Notes: generated by a model from the sequence alone, not told the origin. DNA of 64,000 bases from Acorus gramineus (GCA_030737835.1 CM060850.1:14526068-14590067), one strand, 5' to 3'; numbered from the stretch's first letter, positions 38,060 through 48,677 are shown. Numbers and translations are program-made.

Positions 38060-38800
38060 TTGATCTTTCATCTATCTGATGCTTCCATGGTATCCCTTGC
38101 CTGGGAAAAGAAACCTCGGGAGGGCACCATGAAATCCCGATATAGGATACCCCGACAACCAAACAAGGAACACGAAGTACCCTAGCCCGGGTTTCAACGC
38201 CGACCTCACAAGGCCCCTTAATCCAGAAAGGAACACTAGAAGAAGACATCATTTAAAAGAACACCACTAACTCCTCCGGATCACCTACATCTAGATGATC
38301 ACCCAACGATGTCATTCAACATCCTTTGCAAGACCGGACCCAACATCATTGGGAACGGTCCAACAGAAACTGGGTCACGAGCGACCCGCCTTCGCCTCAT
38401 CCACACCCTCACTCCGAAAGGAGACATATTGGGACTTTGGGAGAGACTTAGACTGCTCTCTACCCCTGGTCCACCGGTAGCCTCTCCCCGCTCCGTAGCT
38501 CGCCTGGTCCTCTGACCGCGAGCCTGTCTAACGCCGGGGCTGTACTACGCGAAACCGACAAAGGGGAGAGCGATCCCACGCTCGCGACACCATTCCATAA
38601 CCTATTCCCGGGTAGCCTCAACTTGGCATACTCCCACGTTCAGTACCTCTCCGACTGCATCGGCGGTACCTACTAATGGGAACTCACTGCCAGGACAGCT
38701 AAAACCCGGCTTCCTTAACCCAATCAACCACTCTTGATATACACTCATCCAGATACCCCACACACTTGCATAATAACCACCAACTACACACACACATCCT
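38060..38800 (-). repeat. LTR-like segment inside the gypsy interior
   Basis: Carries diverged versions of LTR blocks: GATACCCCGACAACCAAACA (38146 on), CACCCTCACTCCGAAAGG with TTGGGACTTTGGGAGAGA, and TGGTCCACCGGTAGCCTCTC. It replaces the expected pol region, so the interior was rebuilt by recombination with another LTR. Confidence 0.65.
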
Positions 38801-39395
38801 TATGCTAGAGAGCTGGGAACACAAGACAATGCCTCGAACCATGATACCCAAAGGCTGCACCTCCACGGCCGAAAGCGCTGCAACTCTGCCCATGGAACTC
38901 GGGAGGGTGGAGCTTCAGAAAGGCGTTGAGGCCGCTCTGCTGCACTCGCGCCGCCGCCTCTAGCTCCTCCTCCCTCTGCAGGGGATCCTCAACTCCAACT
39001 GCCGGAACTGCCACAGGAACTGGGGGTACATCAGGTACCGCAGGCGGATCTGCCGCCAAGGGGACCTGCGGAACTGCCTCGCGAGTCGCCCTCAGCTCCC
39101 GAATCTCTCTAGCATACTCTGCCAACACTTTTGGTCTGTGCTTCCACCAAATCAGCCAACCGAGCGAAAGCACGCTGCCAAGCAGGAGGCTCCTGCGTCA
39201 AGGGCTCTCCGGTAGCATCCTCGTCTCTGGTAGGTCCGGAAACCTCCAAAGACCGAGAGGGACCTCGTCCGCGCCGTCCTCTGCGAGGAGGCATATCAGC
39301 ACCCTAAGAAAACCAGACACTAGGATCAGAATACTCATATCGAAATCCTAGGACTCATCTCTACGAAAGGAGGACTATTGGCTCTGACAGGACCA

Positions 39396-39408
39396 GGCTC
39401 TGATACCA
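39396..39408 (-). promoter_or_regulatory. Gypsy primer-binding site
   Basis: On the minus strand TGGTATCAGAGCC, complementary to the 3' end of plant initiator methionine tRNA, separated from the LTR end by six bases. Confidence 0.85.
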
Positions 39409-39414
39409 ACTTTT

Positions 39415-42400
39415 TGTCACGCCCCAGGGCGGCCAACCCCGGGACGCGGCAAGTGTATATATCATATCAGAAGCCTACACAGGAGGTCAATAATATATAT
39501 CATACACAGACAACTAGAATGACACACATGCAACAAAAGGGGCTGACATGATATATACACCAAATGCGGAAGCAAAAGACTGAATCTGTGAATAAACATT
39601 CTACAGACTCGATACTCAATCAAATGTCCTGTGAGAGCCAATATATACCAACGATACAACTGATTATACACAACACGTGCTCAGCACGGAAATAAATACA
39701 TACAGCCAAGGAAAGGGATGCTGACAGCCTCTGGTACTCGCGGACGTAGCGCTGCTCCGCTACTGAAGAAATCCCTCGGAAAGCTCCAACTGCTGCTCCG
39801 GCTCCAGCTCAGGCTCAGTGACCACTGGGGAAAAACATGTGCGAGGGGTGACCCACACGCTCAGTGAACAGCACAACCCACGCATCACAGATAATATTTA
39901 CCAATATTCCATTATTTTATCCAGCCATCAATACATAACAACATAATCCAGTGGTTCGTACTTCGCCGAACCACCACACCCTCACCCTCACCCATCAATG
40001 GGTGACATAGGCTATTGGGACTGATAATCATCTATTCACAAATCCAGTAGGTCGCTCATCGCCAACCCACTACACCCTCACCCTCACCCATCAATGGGTG
40101 ACATAGGATTTTGGGACTGACTAGGCTGTTGGTCACCCTTGGTCCACCGATAGTCTCTCCCTCCACTCCGTAGGCCGCCTGGTCTACTCCCACATTCAGC
40201 ACAGTCCGTCACCAAATCAGGAGGTGCCTACTAATGGGAGCCCTCTGTCAGGAAGGCCCTGTCTAACGCTGGGGGTAGCCTCTACCGAATCCAACGCAGG
40301 GAACAGAACAGCCTATCCATACGCATATGATCCACTCGGATCCGCCAACTACATATCATTACAACTCAAATGTCATGAATTCCTCTGAATTCAACCAGGT
40401 GCATCATCAAGATGCGGGAACATGTACAAAAATCAGTAAGGCTGGAATATCATTGGGGGAAAGAAACTCGGAAGGGCGGCGTGAGTTCCCGTTACAGGAT
40501 ACCCCGACAACCAAACAAGGAACACGGAGTACCCTAACCTGGGTCTCACCGCTGTCCTTGCAAGGCCCCTCCCCTATAATATCTACCAACTATACTAATA
40601 ATTATACCAATCATACAATCATTACATATAATATTATTGGGACTAGAACCTTGGGAGGGCAGCCCGAGGCCCCGATACAGGACATCCCGACAACCAAACA
40701 AGGAACACGGAGTACCCTAACACGGGTCTCAGCGTTGACCTCGCAAGGCTCCTCCCTATAATATTATCCTAAGGCATGCGATCTAACAGATACTAGCATT
40801 TAATTTAATAATTAAACTAGTAGGACGCATGCATAGGCCGGGGTTTCCTAGCATGAAAACCAGGGGACATACTGCATGGCTCATACGCATATCCTATGGG
40901 TGCAAGTCCCTAACATAAAAGCCTAGGGTAGCATGCATTCTACACATCATTCACACAAGCATGGATTACATATTATTTGCAGGTAATATTTATCCATGTC
41001 GCCCCAGGAGAGGTCGGTATACGCCCAAGTGCGTATAACACCTCTCTACTGGGTTGGATTGTCCCACTCACCAGAATCGGGGTCGTCGCGCGACCGTCCG
41101 TCTAGATCTGCAAGACAGACAATCAATATGGTGAGTTAAAATCCATAAATACTACAAAATACATAAACCCACAATTAAACTCCCAACACTCGGGCAAACG
41201 TGCATACGACCCGCACGCACGCTAGCCCGAGCACTCCGACAACCCCCCGCACGGCCGGCCACCACCCGCACGGCCACCCGACCGTCCGGACGCGCCGCCG
41301 CGCCTCAGCCTGCGCACTCCGCGCACCGCCCGGGGCCCCGCGCGTCCACCGAGCCCAGCCGCGGCAGCCCGCACGCGCCCCGCACGCCGTGTGCACGCTC
41401 CACGCCCCGCGCGCGCCCCGCGCGCACCTCCGCCGCTCCGCCGCGCCCCGCGCACGCCTCGCGCACGGCTCCTCGCCCCGCGCCTCCTCCGCGCGCGCCC
41501 CAGCACCCAAGCGCTCCGCTCAGCACCTCCGCCAGCACCTCCGCGCGCACCTCGCGCGTCCAGCACCTCCGCGCGCACCTCGCGCGTCCAGCACCTCGGC
41601 CAGCACCTCCGCGCGCGCCCAGACCAGCGCCCAGACCAGCTCGCCATCAGCCCCTCGCGCACAGCACCACCCGAGCAGCTCGCACGCCTCGCACCGCCGC
41701 GACCAGCTCCCCCGAGCGCACGCCCGCGCGCACGCTCGCGCGTACGCACGCCCAGCCGGCTCCTGCTCGTTGCCTGTGCAGCCTGAGGCCCCCAGCCCAT
41801 CCAGCGCGCCCAGCACGACCAGCCCCACGCACCAGACCCGCGCACACTCCGCGCACACGCCGCGCGCACGCACACTCGCGCACGCACGCGCGCATGCCCG
41901 CGCGCGCCCGGCCTGTGCCCTGCCTGGCCGCTGCCGCTGCTCCCTGCTGCCCGAGACAGTCCCCCAGCCTGCCGAGCGCCTCCAACCACCTCTCCCACTG
42001 CCCCGACCACTTCCAACCACCTCTGACCACCCTCCGACGACCCCCACCGCCACCAACCACCTCCCAACCACAAAACCCTCCCCTAGCAATCATCTAGACA
42101 AGAAATGAGAGGGAAAAGAGGCTTACCGAGGGGAGGAGGAGGTGTCCGGTGGATCTCCACGCGCCGAAACCTTTCCCACAAGCCTTCTCACGCCCCGATC
42201 TATCACGGCCCTCGATTTGGCTCGAAACAGAGGAGAGAGAGGGGAGGTCGGGGAGGCTAGGATCGTCGGAATTTGGATTTGAAGACACCGGAGCGTAGAT
42301 CGGGACCCGATCTACACTTCCCGTGCTTTAGGTTTTTGGTTTTGAGGGGTGTAGGGGGCTCGAACGGAAGAAAATCGGAGAAGAGGAGAGAGAGAGAGCT

Positions 42401-42715
42401 AGTCGGGAAGATGATGAATAGTGACGAGATATTTTTGATTCCTTTTAAGTAGAGCGCGACTTAAAATACCCGGATACGCCCCGGAACTGTGAAATTTTCG
42501 TGAACGATGCCGGAATTCAATGAAATTTTCGTGAGAGGTCAGAAATGGCACCAGGACACCAAATATGCAGTTGGATTTTCAATCGGAGTCCTCTAGCTCA
42601 GACGATAGCTAACAGTCTGAAATTATGCGGTTCCGACCAAAAACCCTAAAAATTTTTAAAACTGCCAGGACGCTATAACGGTTACCAGCAGGCTAAAAGT
42701 GACACAAATATAACA
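39415..42715 (-). repeat. Gypsy LTR, right copy (element 5' LTR)
   Basis: Near-identical to 34190-37456. The main length difference is a 33-34-base tandem duplication of the CGCGCACCTCGCGCGTCCAG unit near 41540-41600. Confidence 0.95.
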
Positions 42716-42864
42716 GCCACAGCCATCGGTGTTGATATTAACGATGAAGGCTTTAGCGACGACCGCCAATGGTCAATGCGGCCGTCGGCAAATCCAAGAG
42801 CGACGGCTTTGGTATCCTTTAGAGACAGCTATGGCCGTCGCTAAAAACTCTTTTTCTTGTAGTG
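42716..42864. mobile_element. CACTA-type right terminus
   Basis: Continues the sequence broken at 34189 and ends TTTTTCTTGTAGTG, the inverse of the CACTACAAGAAAAA terminus of CACTA (En/Spm) transposons. Subterminal copies of GACGGC and TAGCGACG variants are visible. No left CACTACAAG end is found, so the element is incomplete. Confidence 0.75.
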
Positions 42865-43069
42865 GCAGCGTGGACGACGAGGGGTTTCGCAGCCGGATTT
42901 CGCAGCATGGATGAAGATCGGAGGAGGTCTTCGTGTGGATGGGAGGTTAGGGTTTGGGAGATGGTGGGGAAGGAAGAGGGTGTTGTTTTGGGGGGAAATC
43001 CTTTGGGTTTTAACGAGGAGAGAAAACAGGGGTTTAATGAAGGGCATAACGGGGAGAACGGACTAAAAA

Positions 43070-43198
43070 TGGGACGGCAGTTAGTGCCAGGGATCCAAAC
43101 ATAATACATCCAGTACTTTAGGGACCTAAAAAAAAGAAAAATTCAAGGGACCTATTGTTATTACACAGGTGTTCCCAGGGACCTCTAATTAATTTTCC
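43070..43198 (-). repeat. Right terminal inverted repeat of the MULE
   Basis: Complement of 28506-28640, ending next to AGAAAATTA at 43199. The purine-rich block at 42930-43060 is the complement of the C/T-rich block at 28680-28900, so the inverted ends probably extend to about 400 bases in degraded form. Confidence 0.82.
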
Positions 43199-44184
43199 AG
43201 AAAATTATGTTTGAATAATTTATTCTTGTGTTCATTCTTGAACATCTTAAACAAAATTATTTCTTTCACGAAATCTATTTGAACAAGATACTTAGGATTG
43301 AGAAATTCTTCTTTCGGATGGGAGTTACCAAATTGATCCTAAAAATAAAATTAAAATTTAGATTAGATATATCTTTATCCTAAAAAAAAAAAATGCTCAA
43401 AGAATCCAACAGCACCCACTACATTGCTTCAATGCAGCTCCTTTTTGTACCCCTTTATCCCTAAGTACCATAACAAAATTCTTAACATAATGTTCTTAAT
43501 GGGTTGTTATCAAGAGAGTCTTGTCACACATCACTCTTTAATTTTATCACATTGGTGTTCCTTGCCATCACCAGTGCAGTTCAAGAAATATATGTAAAGA
43601 ATCATATCAAGTTAGGCCAAACAATCATTCTCTCTAAAAGAAAAGGTCCACATGAGAGGTTTGAAAAGTGGTTGTCGTCAAGTGTAGCCTTGAATTTAAG
43701 GCTGGGCAGAGTTTGGTCCCAGGAATATGTGATCCAATGTCATCAACCAGGGAATGATGGGGCCTATTATTTGTACCTTCTTTTTTCTTTATCATTTTTA
43801 TTGGATGGTGCATGAACCTTTTCCTCCAAACCTACCATGTGTTGACATCTCCTGAAGCACTGGAATGGAAAAAAAAGAGACTTTTGATGTCAATCACTTG
43901 CTGGGTCTACTTTTTAAGAAAACGTTACAAACAATACCAGTTGCAGTCCCAATTTTTATCTCCACAATTGTGAATGCTTTACATATAATTTTGAAATGCT
44001 AGAGAGAGATAATAGTTGGACGAGGCACGAGCTTTGTGATTTGCATAAATTTTTTGAAGTATATTTGACCCTCTAATGAAACACATATTTCATTGTACAA
44101 AACACATGTTGTTTTTTGAACAAACACATCTAGCTCCCTAACATAAGATATGTGCAAACATAAAATTCACACAAATTATCAATT
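43199..44184. other. Intergenic DNA right of the MULE
   Basis: No gene recognised. The 103-residue open frame at 43504-43815 has no recognisable motif and I do not annotate it as a gene. Confidence 0.4.
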
Positions 44185-44356
44185 GTCCCCGGCGGTCATA
44201 GCACAACGGCTCAGGGCATACCTGTGTTAAGGGTAGGTCTTGGGTTTGAGTCTTGGTGCTGACTTACCACCTGTTTGTTGATGATTATTTAAAAGAATTT
44301 TCTATGGAATCGGAGCAAACAGACGGAGAGGTCCCTCCGATATCAAAAAAAAAAAA
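44185..44356 (+). repeat. tRNA-derived SINE
   Basis: Head with CATAGCACAACGGC (A-box-like), then GGTCTTGGGTTTGAGTCTTG (B box), body ending GTCCCTCCGATATC and an A12 tail. Same family as 25845-26055 and the split copy at 12736/13576. Confidence 0.8.
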
Positions 44357-44380
44357 TCACAAAAATTTGACAAAAGAACA

Positions 44381-44592
44381 GTCCGCATGGCGGATGGGAC
44401 ACCCTCTTCCTTTGAAGGAGCGAGGTAGCGAGTTCAATTCCCGTTAAGCATAGGCAGAAGAAAAAAAATTGAGGGTTTAGTCTCTCTGGGACTTGTTTCC
44501 ATGGGTCTTCAACCCACTGTTTGTTATGGGCTTTCATGCCCAAGTTACAATCTGCTCTAAATACCAAGTCTTCTTACCAAAAAAAAAAAAAT
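44381..44592 (+). repeat. Second SINE type, poly(A)-tailed
   Basis: Promoter-like boxes GTCCGCATGGCGGATGGG and GCGAGTTCAATTCCCG (B box), body with GGGACTTGTTTCC and GGTCTTCAACCC, and a tail CTTCTTACC followed by A13. The tail and GGGACTTG block resemble the SINE at 45994-46249. Target duplication not resolved. Confidence 0.65.
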
Positions 44593-44850
44593 GCACATTC
44601 ATTCCCAATTGCAGTCCATACCGTTTTTTTTTTAAATCATAAACTCTCCTTTTGAAGTGTATGCTGTTATATAAAATGATGTATATACTGAGATACAATA
44701 GCATATGTTCTTGGAGTTGAAAAATGAAAAGAAAAAACGTGTATCGGAGCAATATACATTTTGATAGAAGTTATACATTATGATAGTGCAGTATATAATG
44801 CACTATCATAGTGTATCGGGGCTACATGTATCAACGCTCAAAAAAAAAAA
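44593..44850 (+). mobile_element. MITE of the GATACACGTAGTC family
   Basis: Contains CCCAATTGCAGTCCATACCG, ATGATGTATATACTGAGATA, TATACATTATGATAGTGCAG and GGGGCTACATGTATCAACGC in the order of the 13930 copy. It follows directly on the SINE tail. Confidence 0.55.
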
Positions 44851-45379
44851 ATTAGCAAAAGAACATGCATATGTATTATGAATACTGGAATGCATGTGTG
44901 TTCATATTTATATTTAATCTTAAATATATAAATAAGAATATTGTGCTACAAATTAGGCTGAACATAACATTTTTCTTTGAAAAATATTAGATTCAACTCT
45001 TTTTACAGCCACAAAATGTAGTCCACACTCTCTTTGTTTTTCTAAATATAGCACGATGAGAAATGCATTTCTATAAAAAAAAATAAAATTAATGATTTGA
45101 TGAGGTATATATCTCATCAGTGCAATTGGCTGATGAGGTATAATGAGGCATATGAAGCTGTAAATAAGGCTGTAAAATGGGTTGAACGGAACAAGAAGTG
45201 AACGATGCTCTATCATTTTCCATCCAGCCTTATGTGCAGTCCCATTCACAGCCTCCACGTGTTTTTTTTTTGGAAAAAATAAATTTCTTAATTTTTATAT
45301 ACCGCGATAGTGCAAAATACATTACGATGTGCGTACGTATGATTACAATGCATAAGAGACTGGAGGATAGTTTCTAAAC

Positions 45380-45650
45380 CGTAAATAGAGCTACGAATAT
45401 GGACTTTTGGGTATATGAACTCTCTTTACTTTTAAGCGTTGATACACTCAATCGTTCAGTATACACTACTATACTATCATATTGTATGGGGGTAATGGGA
45501 AACACACTATTATATCTTCGTATATACTTCATTTTATATAGCAATTACTTCAATAGAAGTGTGTATGTTTTTTTCAAAAAAAAAAAAAAGTGTGTGAACT
45601 GCAAATAGGACTCCATAGAGACTAATCATATCATTTTCCTTTCCTTTTAC
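45380..45650 (-). mobile_element. MITE of the GATACACGTAGTC family, diverged
   Basis: Reverse copy with CTATACTATCATATTGTATG, CGTATATACTTCATTTTATA and a poly(A) block before GTGTGTGAACTGC. A related repeat (CAGTCTTTTTACAATCTAAA) follows at 45655-45840. Confidence 0.5.
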
Positions 45651-45993
45651 TGCTAGGCGCTTTACATTCAGTCTTTTTACAATCTAAAATGCAGTTCTAT
45701 ATATCTCGCTAGAAATCTAGTGAAACACATATACATCATTAAAACGATGTATACACCTCGTTAAATTTTTTCTTACACTTATTAAAATTAGGTTAACTCA
45801 ACGCGAAATGGAGCGATATACATTTTTTTATATCAAAACATATACATCAGTAGATGATCTTTGTTATTTTTTTAAAAATAAAAATATGTGTGGTCTGAGT
45901 TTTGAACTATAAAAATGACTAAGTCAAACCATTTTCTTTTCCACCCAAAAAGCTTGGTTTGTTATTTGGGCTAGGCCAACTCTTACTCGACGG

Positions 45994-46249
45994 GTCCCAC
46001 GAGCATCTACTCGAGTGGTTAAGCGACACCCTACCTCATGAAGAGGTGGGAGTATCAAATCTTGCTTTAAGTAAGGGGAAAAAGTGGCCATGGGCCCATG
46101 GCCCAAGTTGGATAAAAAGCCCGGTTGGGCTTGGTTTCCTGGGCAGTAGCCCAGTGTGTTGTAAAACCAGGCCTCCTATGGCCTGTTGTTGTCTGTTTCA
46201 GGGACTTGTACGCTCTTCCAGAGCCTTTAATACCAAAAAAAAAAAAAAA
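45994..46249 (+). repeat. SINE with 16-bp target duplication
   Basis: Flanked by AACTCTTACTCGACGG (45978-45993) and AACTCTTACCCGACGG (46250-46265), 15 of 16 identical. The head has CATCTACTCGAGTGGTTAAG (A box) and GGGAGTATCAAATC (B box); the body ends GAGCCTTTAATACC before A16. Structure and duplication length are typical of a LINE-mobilised plant SINE. Confidence 0.9.
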
Positions 46250-46265
46250 AACTCTTACCCGACGG

Positions 46266-47192
46266 ACTGAACAAAATTTCATTTGGGCCCAATTATTTGC
46301 ACCCACTCCTATCCTTGCCTAATGGAAAATACACCCAAATAAACGGGTCATAAATTACACCAAAAAAAATAAAAAAAAATAAACGGGTCATAAATATAAA
46401 AATCCATTTATAATCAGTTCTTTACACACACAACCATTTAAACTTTTTTTTCTTCCTGCGCACGAGAGAGGAGAGGGGGAGAAATAAGATGGGTAGCCAC
46501 GGCCTCAAAGGAGGCTGTGGTGGACACAGCAGGATTTTTGCCAATCCGGATTCCGAAAACATATTAGATAACATACTGTCGGTCGAAAAAACAGATAAGA
46601 AAAACTCGTAGGTTCTGGAAACATAATAGATAGTATTATGTTGATCAAATCTTATATCGGAGACACACCGTTGATCGAATGAATCAAGAGAAAAATCTAT
46701 AGATTTCTGAAAACAGGTTAGAAAGTACTGATGTCGACCAAATTTTATATTGTAGACATACCGTTAGTTGACGATGTCCCAAAAACAAAGTTCGTAGCAT
46801 TTGTCCCTCTTCATTGTGTTCATTTTTATGGAAATAGCTCATGTAAATTATTCATACTTTATCTAAAAAATAATGCTATGAACTTTGTTTTTTTGAAGAT
46901 TCGGAGAGACAACTGCAATATTAATGTCAAATGTGAAACCATCGACACTTACAGTATCTATGCGTTCAGAACACCGCCTCTCCACCTTCTCGGACCTCCG
47001 CAGACGTAGAGGACTGCTGACGTATCTTCTCGAAGACGCTCTTCCCCACCTGGCCCAGCCCCACCCTCCTCCTCCCCCCTCTCTTATAAATGGATCTTGT
47101 AAAACACCCAACTTATTTGAGTGGGGTGTAAAAAGACAGGGGTGAATGAGGTACACGGAACCCACCCCAACCACAACTTGTATATAAAAAAA
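46266..47192. other. Intergenic DNA, no gene recognised
   Basis: A short direct repeat AAATAAACGGGTCATAAAT occurs twice at about 46336-46400. ATCCATTTATAA (about 46403) and TTATAAATGGAT (about 47084) could be ends of another small element, but I find no target duplication. Open frames here have no recognisable motif. Confidence 0.4.
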
Positions 47193-47269
47193 GGGGGCGT
47201 ATATTTCCACCTCTTTAAATATTCAACTCACCCCCAAAAAATTAAAATTCATTTTTTTTTTACAGAGAC

Positions 47270-47640
47270 GAACCCACCTTGTCTCCTCCCTCGGGTCTTC
47301 TGGCCCCCAGCCGGTGGAGGGACGAGATCGCGGAGGATCAACCGCATTGTCGGAGGGCTCCCCCTCCTCCTCCATGACCTCCTCCACCGCAGGCGAGACC
47401 CGTCCAACGTCCCTGTCGTTGTAGTAACCTGAGGAGACATTACAAATCGCGAGGACGCCGTCCCTTAAAATCAATCCCCGCCATGTTCCGGCGGTGGAGA
47501 CCAACCATGAAGAAGTCGATCCGGTAGCGGAAGACGTCGTCGACCTCCATTTCGGTGATGGACCCCACGATCACTTCCCCGTGTTCATCCACCGGTTTTT
47601 GATGATTTTTGGCCGCCTTAAAATCGACACGGTTGGGATT
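47270..47640 (-). pseudogene. SRA/YDG-domain fragment, SUVH-like, captured
   Basis: On the minus strand 47640-47470 reads NPNRVDFKAA, then VGSITEMEVDDVFRYRIDFF and MVGLHRRNMAGIDFKG. This has the layout of the plant SUVH SRA domain (VG..PGVEVGD.F.YR....VGLH...MAGID). After a frameshift near 47465 the next block, DGVLAICNVSSGYYNDRDVG, fits the following part of the domain (A.S.V.SGGYDDD). SRA domains bind methylated DNA and guide H3K9 methyltransferases. There is no start codon, no SET domain, and the frame is broken; it lies antisense to the downstream gene inside a Mutator element. The family assignment comes from motif memory, without a search. Confidence 0.62.
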
Positions 47641-47797
47641 TCGAAGGGGCCACGGGTGGGTTTGTTGGGAAGGGGTTTAGAGAAGATGCGTGAGAAGCTT
47701 CCGGCAGAAGGCCCGAGAGAGAAGAGGCGGGGTGGATTCCTCCCTATAATAAAAAATAAAATTTTTAATTATTTTATAGTGGGTTGAATACTTAAAA

Positions 47798-48677
47798 GGG
47801 CGCGGCTATCCCCACCAAGCGTTTTTCTTACCCCACCAATCAGAGAAAAAAAATCGGTGTTTTATCTTTTCCCACTGATCCGGTCAGTTCGACCAGATTT
47901 GGTCGCCACTTCAGGTTTTGGACGACCGGACTTGGTCGCCATTTCAGATTTTGGGCGACCGGATTTGGTTGTCATTTCAGGTTTCGGGCGACCGAACTTG
48001 GTCGAACAGGATTTGTAATAAAGTTTATAATTTTTTTTCTTAGAAACATAATCCCATGATGTATATCTTCCTTGAATCCTTCATACCACTCCAAGTCTGA
48101 GTTGTAATGTAAGGAGAATCAATTATTATTCTTAAATGTAGAATATAAGAACAATTTTTTTTTACATAAGTGACGGACTAATTTTCAAAAGCCAAATATA
48201 TAATGTGTTTGGATCAACTGATAGTTTTTTTTTGTTTTCAAACGAAGAATCCTCTTAACTACGAATTCAAACGAAGCTTAAAAATGATATATATTTGTCT
48301 AATAAGATATTTTTCTATAAAAATTTGAATTAATTGAAAATATACCTACTTACATTTTTTTCGGCCCCTTAGCTGTTGTTTGGATAAAAGAATAAATGTA
48401 GAATATGATGGATAAACCAAAAAATTTATTTGTTTACAAAAAATAGGTAGATATAGTTCTGAACCCTGTTCGACCAATTACAGTCGCCCAAAGCCTGAAA
48501 TTGCGACCAATTACGGTCGCCCAAAATCTGAAATGGCGACCAAGTCCGATCGTCAAAAACCTGAAATGGCGACCAAGTTCGATCGACCTGAATTGATGGG
48601 AACAGCAAAACACCATTTTTTTTTTTTTTTTTTGATTGGTGGGGTAAGAAAAACGTTTGGTGGGGATAAACGCGCCC
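47798..48677. mobile_element. Inner Mutator-type element with 33-bp repeats
   Basis: The ends GGGCGCGGCTATCCCCACC and, on the opposite strand, GGGCGCGTTTATCCCCACC are inverted over about 230 bases. Perfect 9-base duplications TACTTAAAA flank it (47789-47797 and 48678-48686). Each arm holds about three tandem 33-base units of the type GGACTTGGTCGCCATTTCAG. It sits inside the element at 47193-48707. Because 33 is a multiple of 3, one minus-strand frame (48608-48426) shows an 11-residue repeat (RTWSPFQVFDD), which I consider a by-product. Confidence 0.92.

Larger units (their letters stand above)
37457..39414 (-). pseudogene. Remnant gypsy internal region (gag and pol scraps)
   Basis: Reading from the PBS leftward: 39294-39109 encodes a gag start MPPRRGRRGRG, and 39173-38805 continues in another frame with LNAFLKLHPPEFHG, a typical gypsy gag motif. 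38029-37724 encodes an RT/RNase H boundary segment (WVISGKGVSVDPGKT, FSRSL-like RSFRSLASYCRKLDEGLSKI, NRLTRKDVRFEW, RRLTSAPIL). About 37720-37560 resembles the integrase C-terminal tail (DPAHVIPFEPL, then EQSIEIMDRRVRRLCTKT in a shifted frame). Most of gag, protease, RT and integrase is deleted, and frames are broken. Confidence 0.8.
34190..42715 (-). mobile_element. Ty3/gypsy element with 3.3-kb GC-rich LTRs
   Basis: The LTRs are 34190-37456 (3267 bases) and 39415-42715 (3301 bases), with TG...CA ends on the minus strand (TGTTATATTTG...GGGGCGTGACA). A perfect 5-base duplication GCCAC flanks the element (34185-34189 and 42716-42720). The primer-binding site TGGTATCAGAGCC (initiator Met tRNA) is at 39408-39396, and the purine tract TAAGGGGGGAAGAA at 37470-37457. 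LTRs differ by roughly 1% by eye, so insertion is recent, younger than the copia element. The interior is only 1958 bases, against several kb in intact elements, and keeps only gag and pol scraps. Confidence 0.95.
28506..43198. mobile_element. Nested Mutator-like element, 14.7 kb
   Basis: The left end GGGGAAATTAATTAGAGGTC and the right end, read on the opposite strand as GGAAAATTAATTAGAGGTCC, are inverted repeats. Strong similarity extends about 110 bases (shared CACCTGTGTAATAACAATA and TTTAGGTCCCTAAA) and fades over a further 200 or more. Flanks AGAAAAATTA (28496-28505) and AGAAAATTA (43199-43207) differ by one A and fit a 9-10-base Mutator duplication. Inside are a broken MULE transposase (29339-30703), CACTA-type sequence, and two gypsy insertions. 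Removing the gypsy element and the LTR fragment would leave an element of several kb, a normal size for an autonomous MULE. Confidence 0.82.

Noticed and set aside
43504..43815. 103-residue open frame right of the MULE
   Set aside because: No motif, no clear promoter or splice context, and no similarity I recognise. It may be chance or a decayed repeat.
46403..47095. Possible transposon with ATCCATTTATAA ends
   Set aside because: The inverted match is only 12 bases and I find no flanking duplication, so it is not listed as an element.
48426..48608. Minus-strand frame with an 11-residue repeat (RTWSPFQVFDD)
   Set aside because: It is the translation of 33-bp tandem units inside a MITE arm; the unit length is a multiple of 3 by chance, and the other arm shows no equivalent frame.
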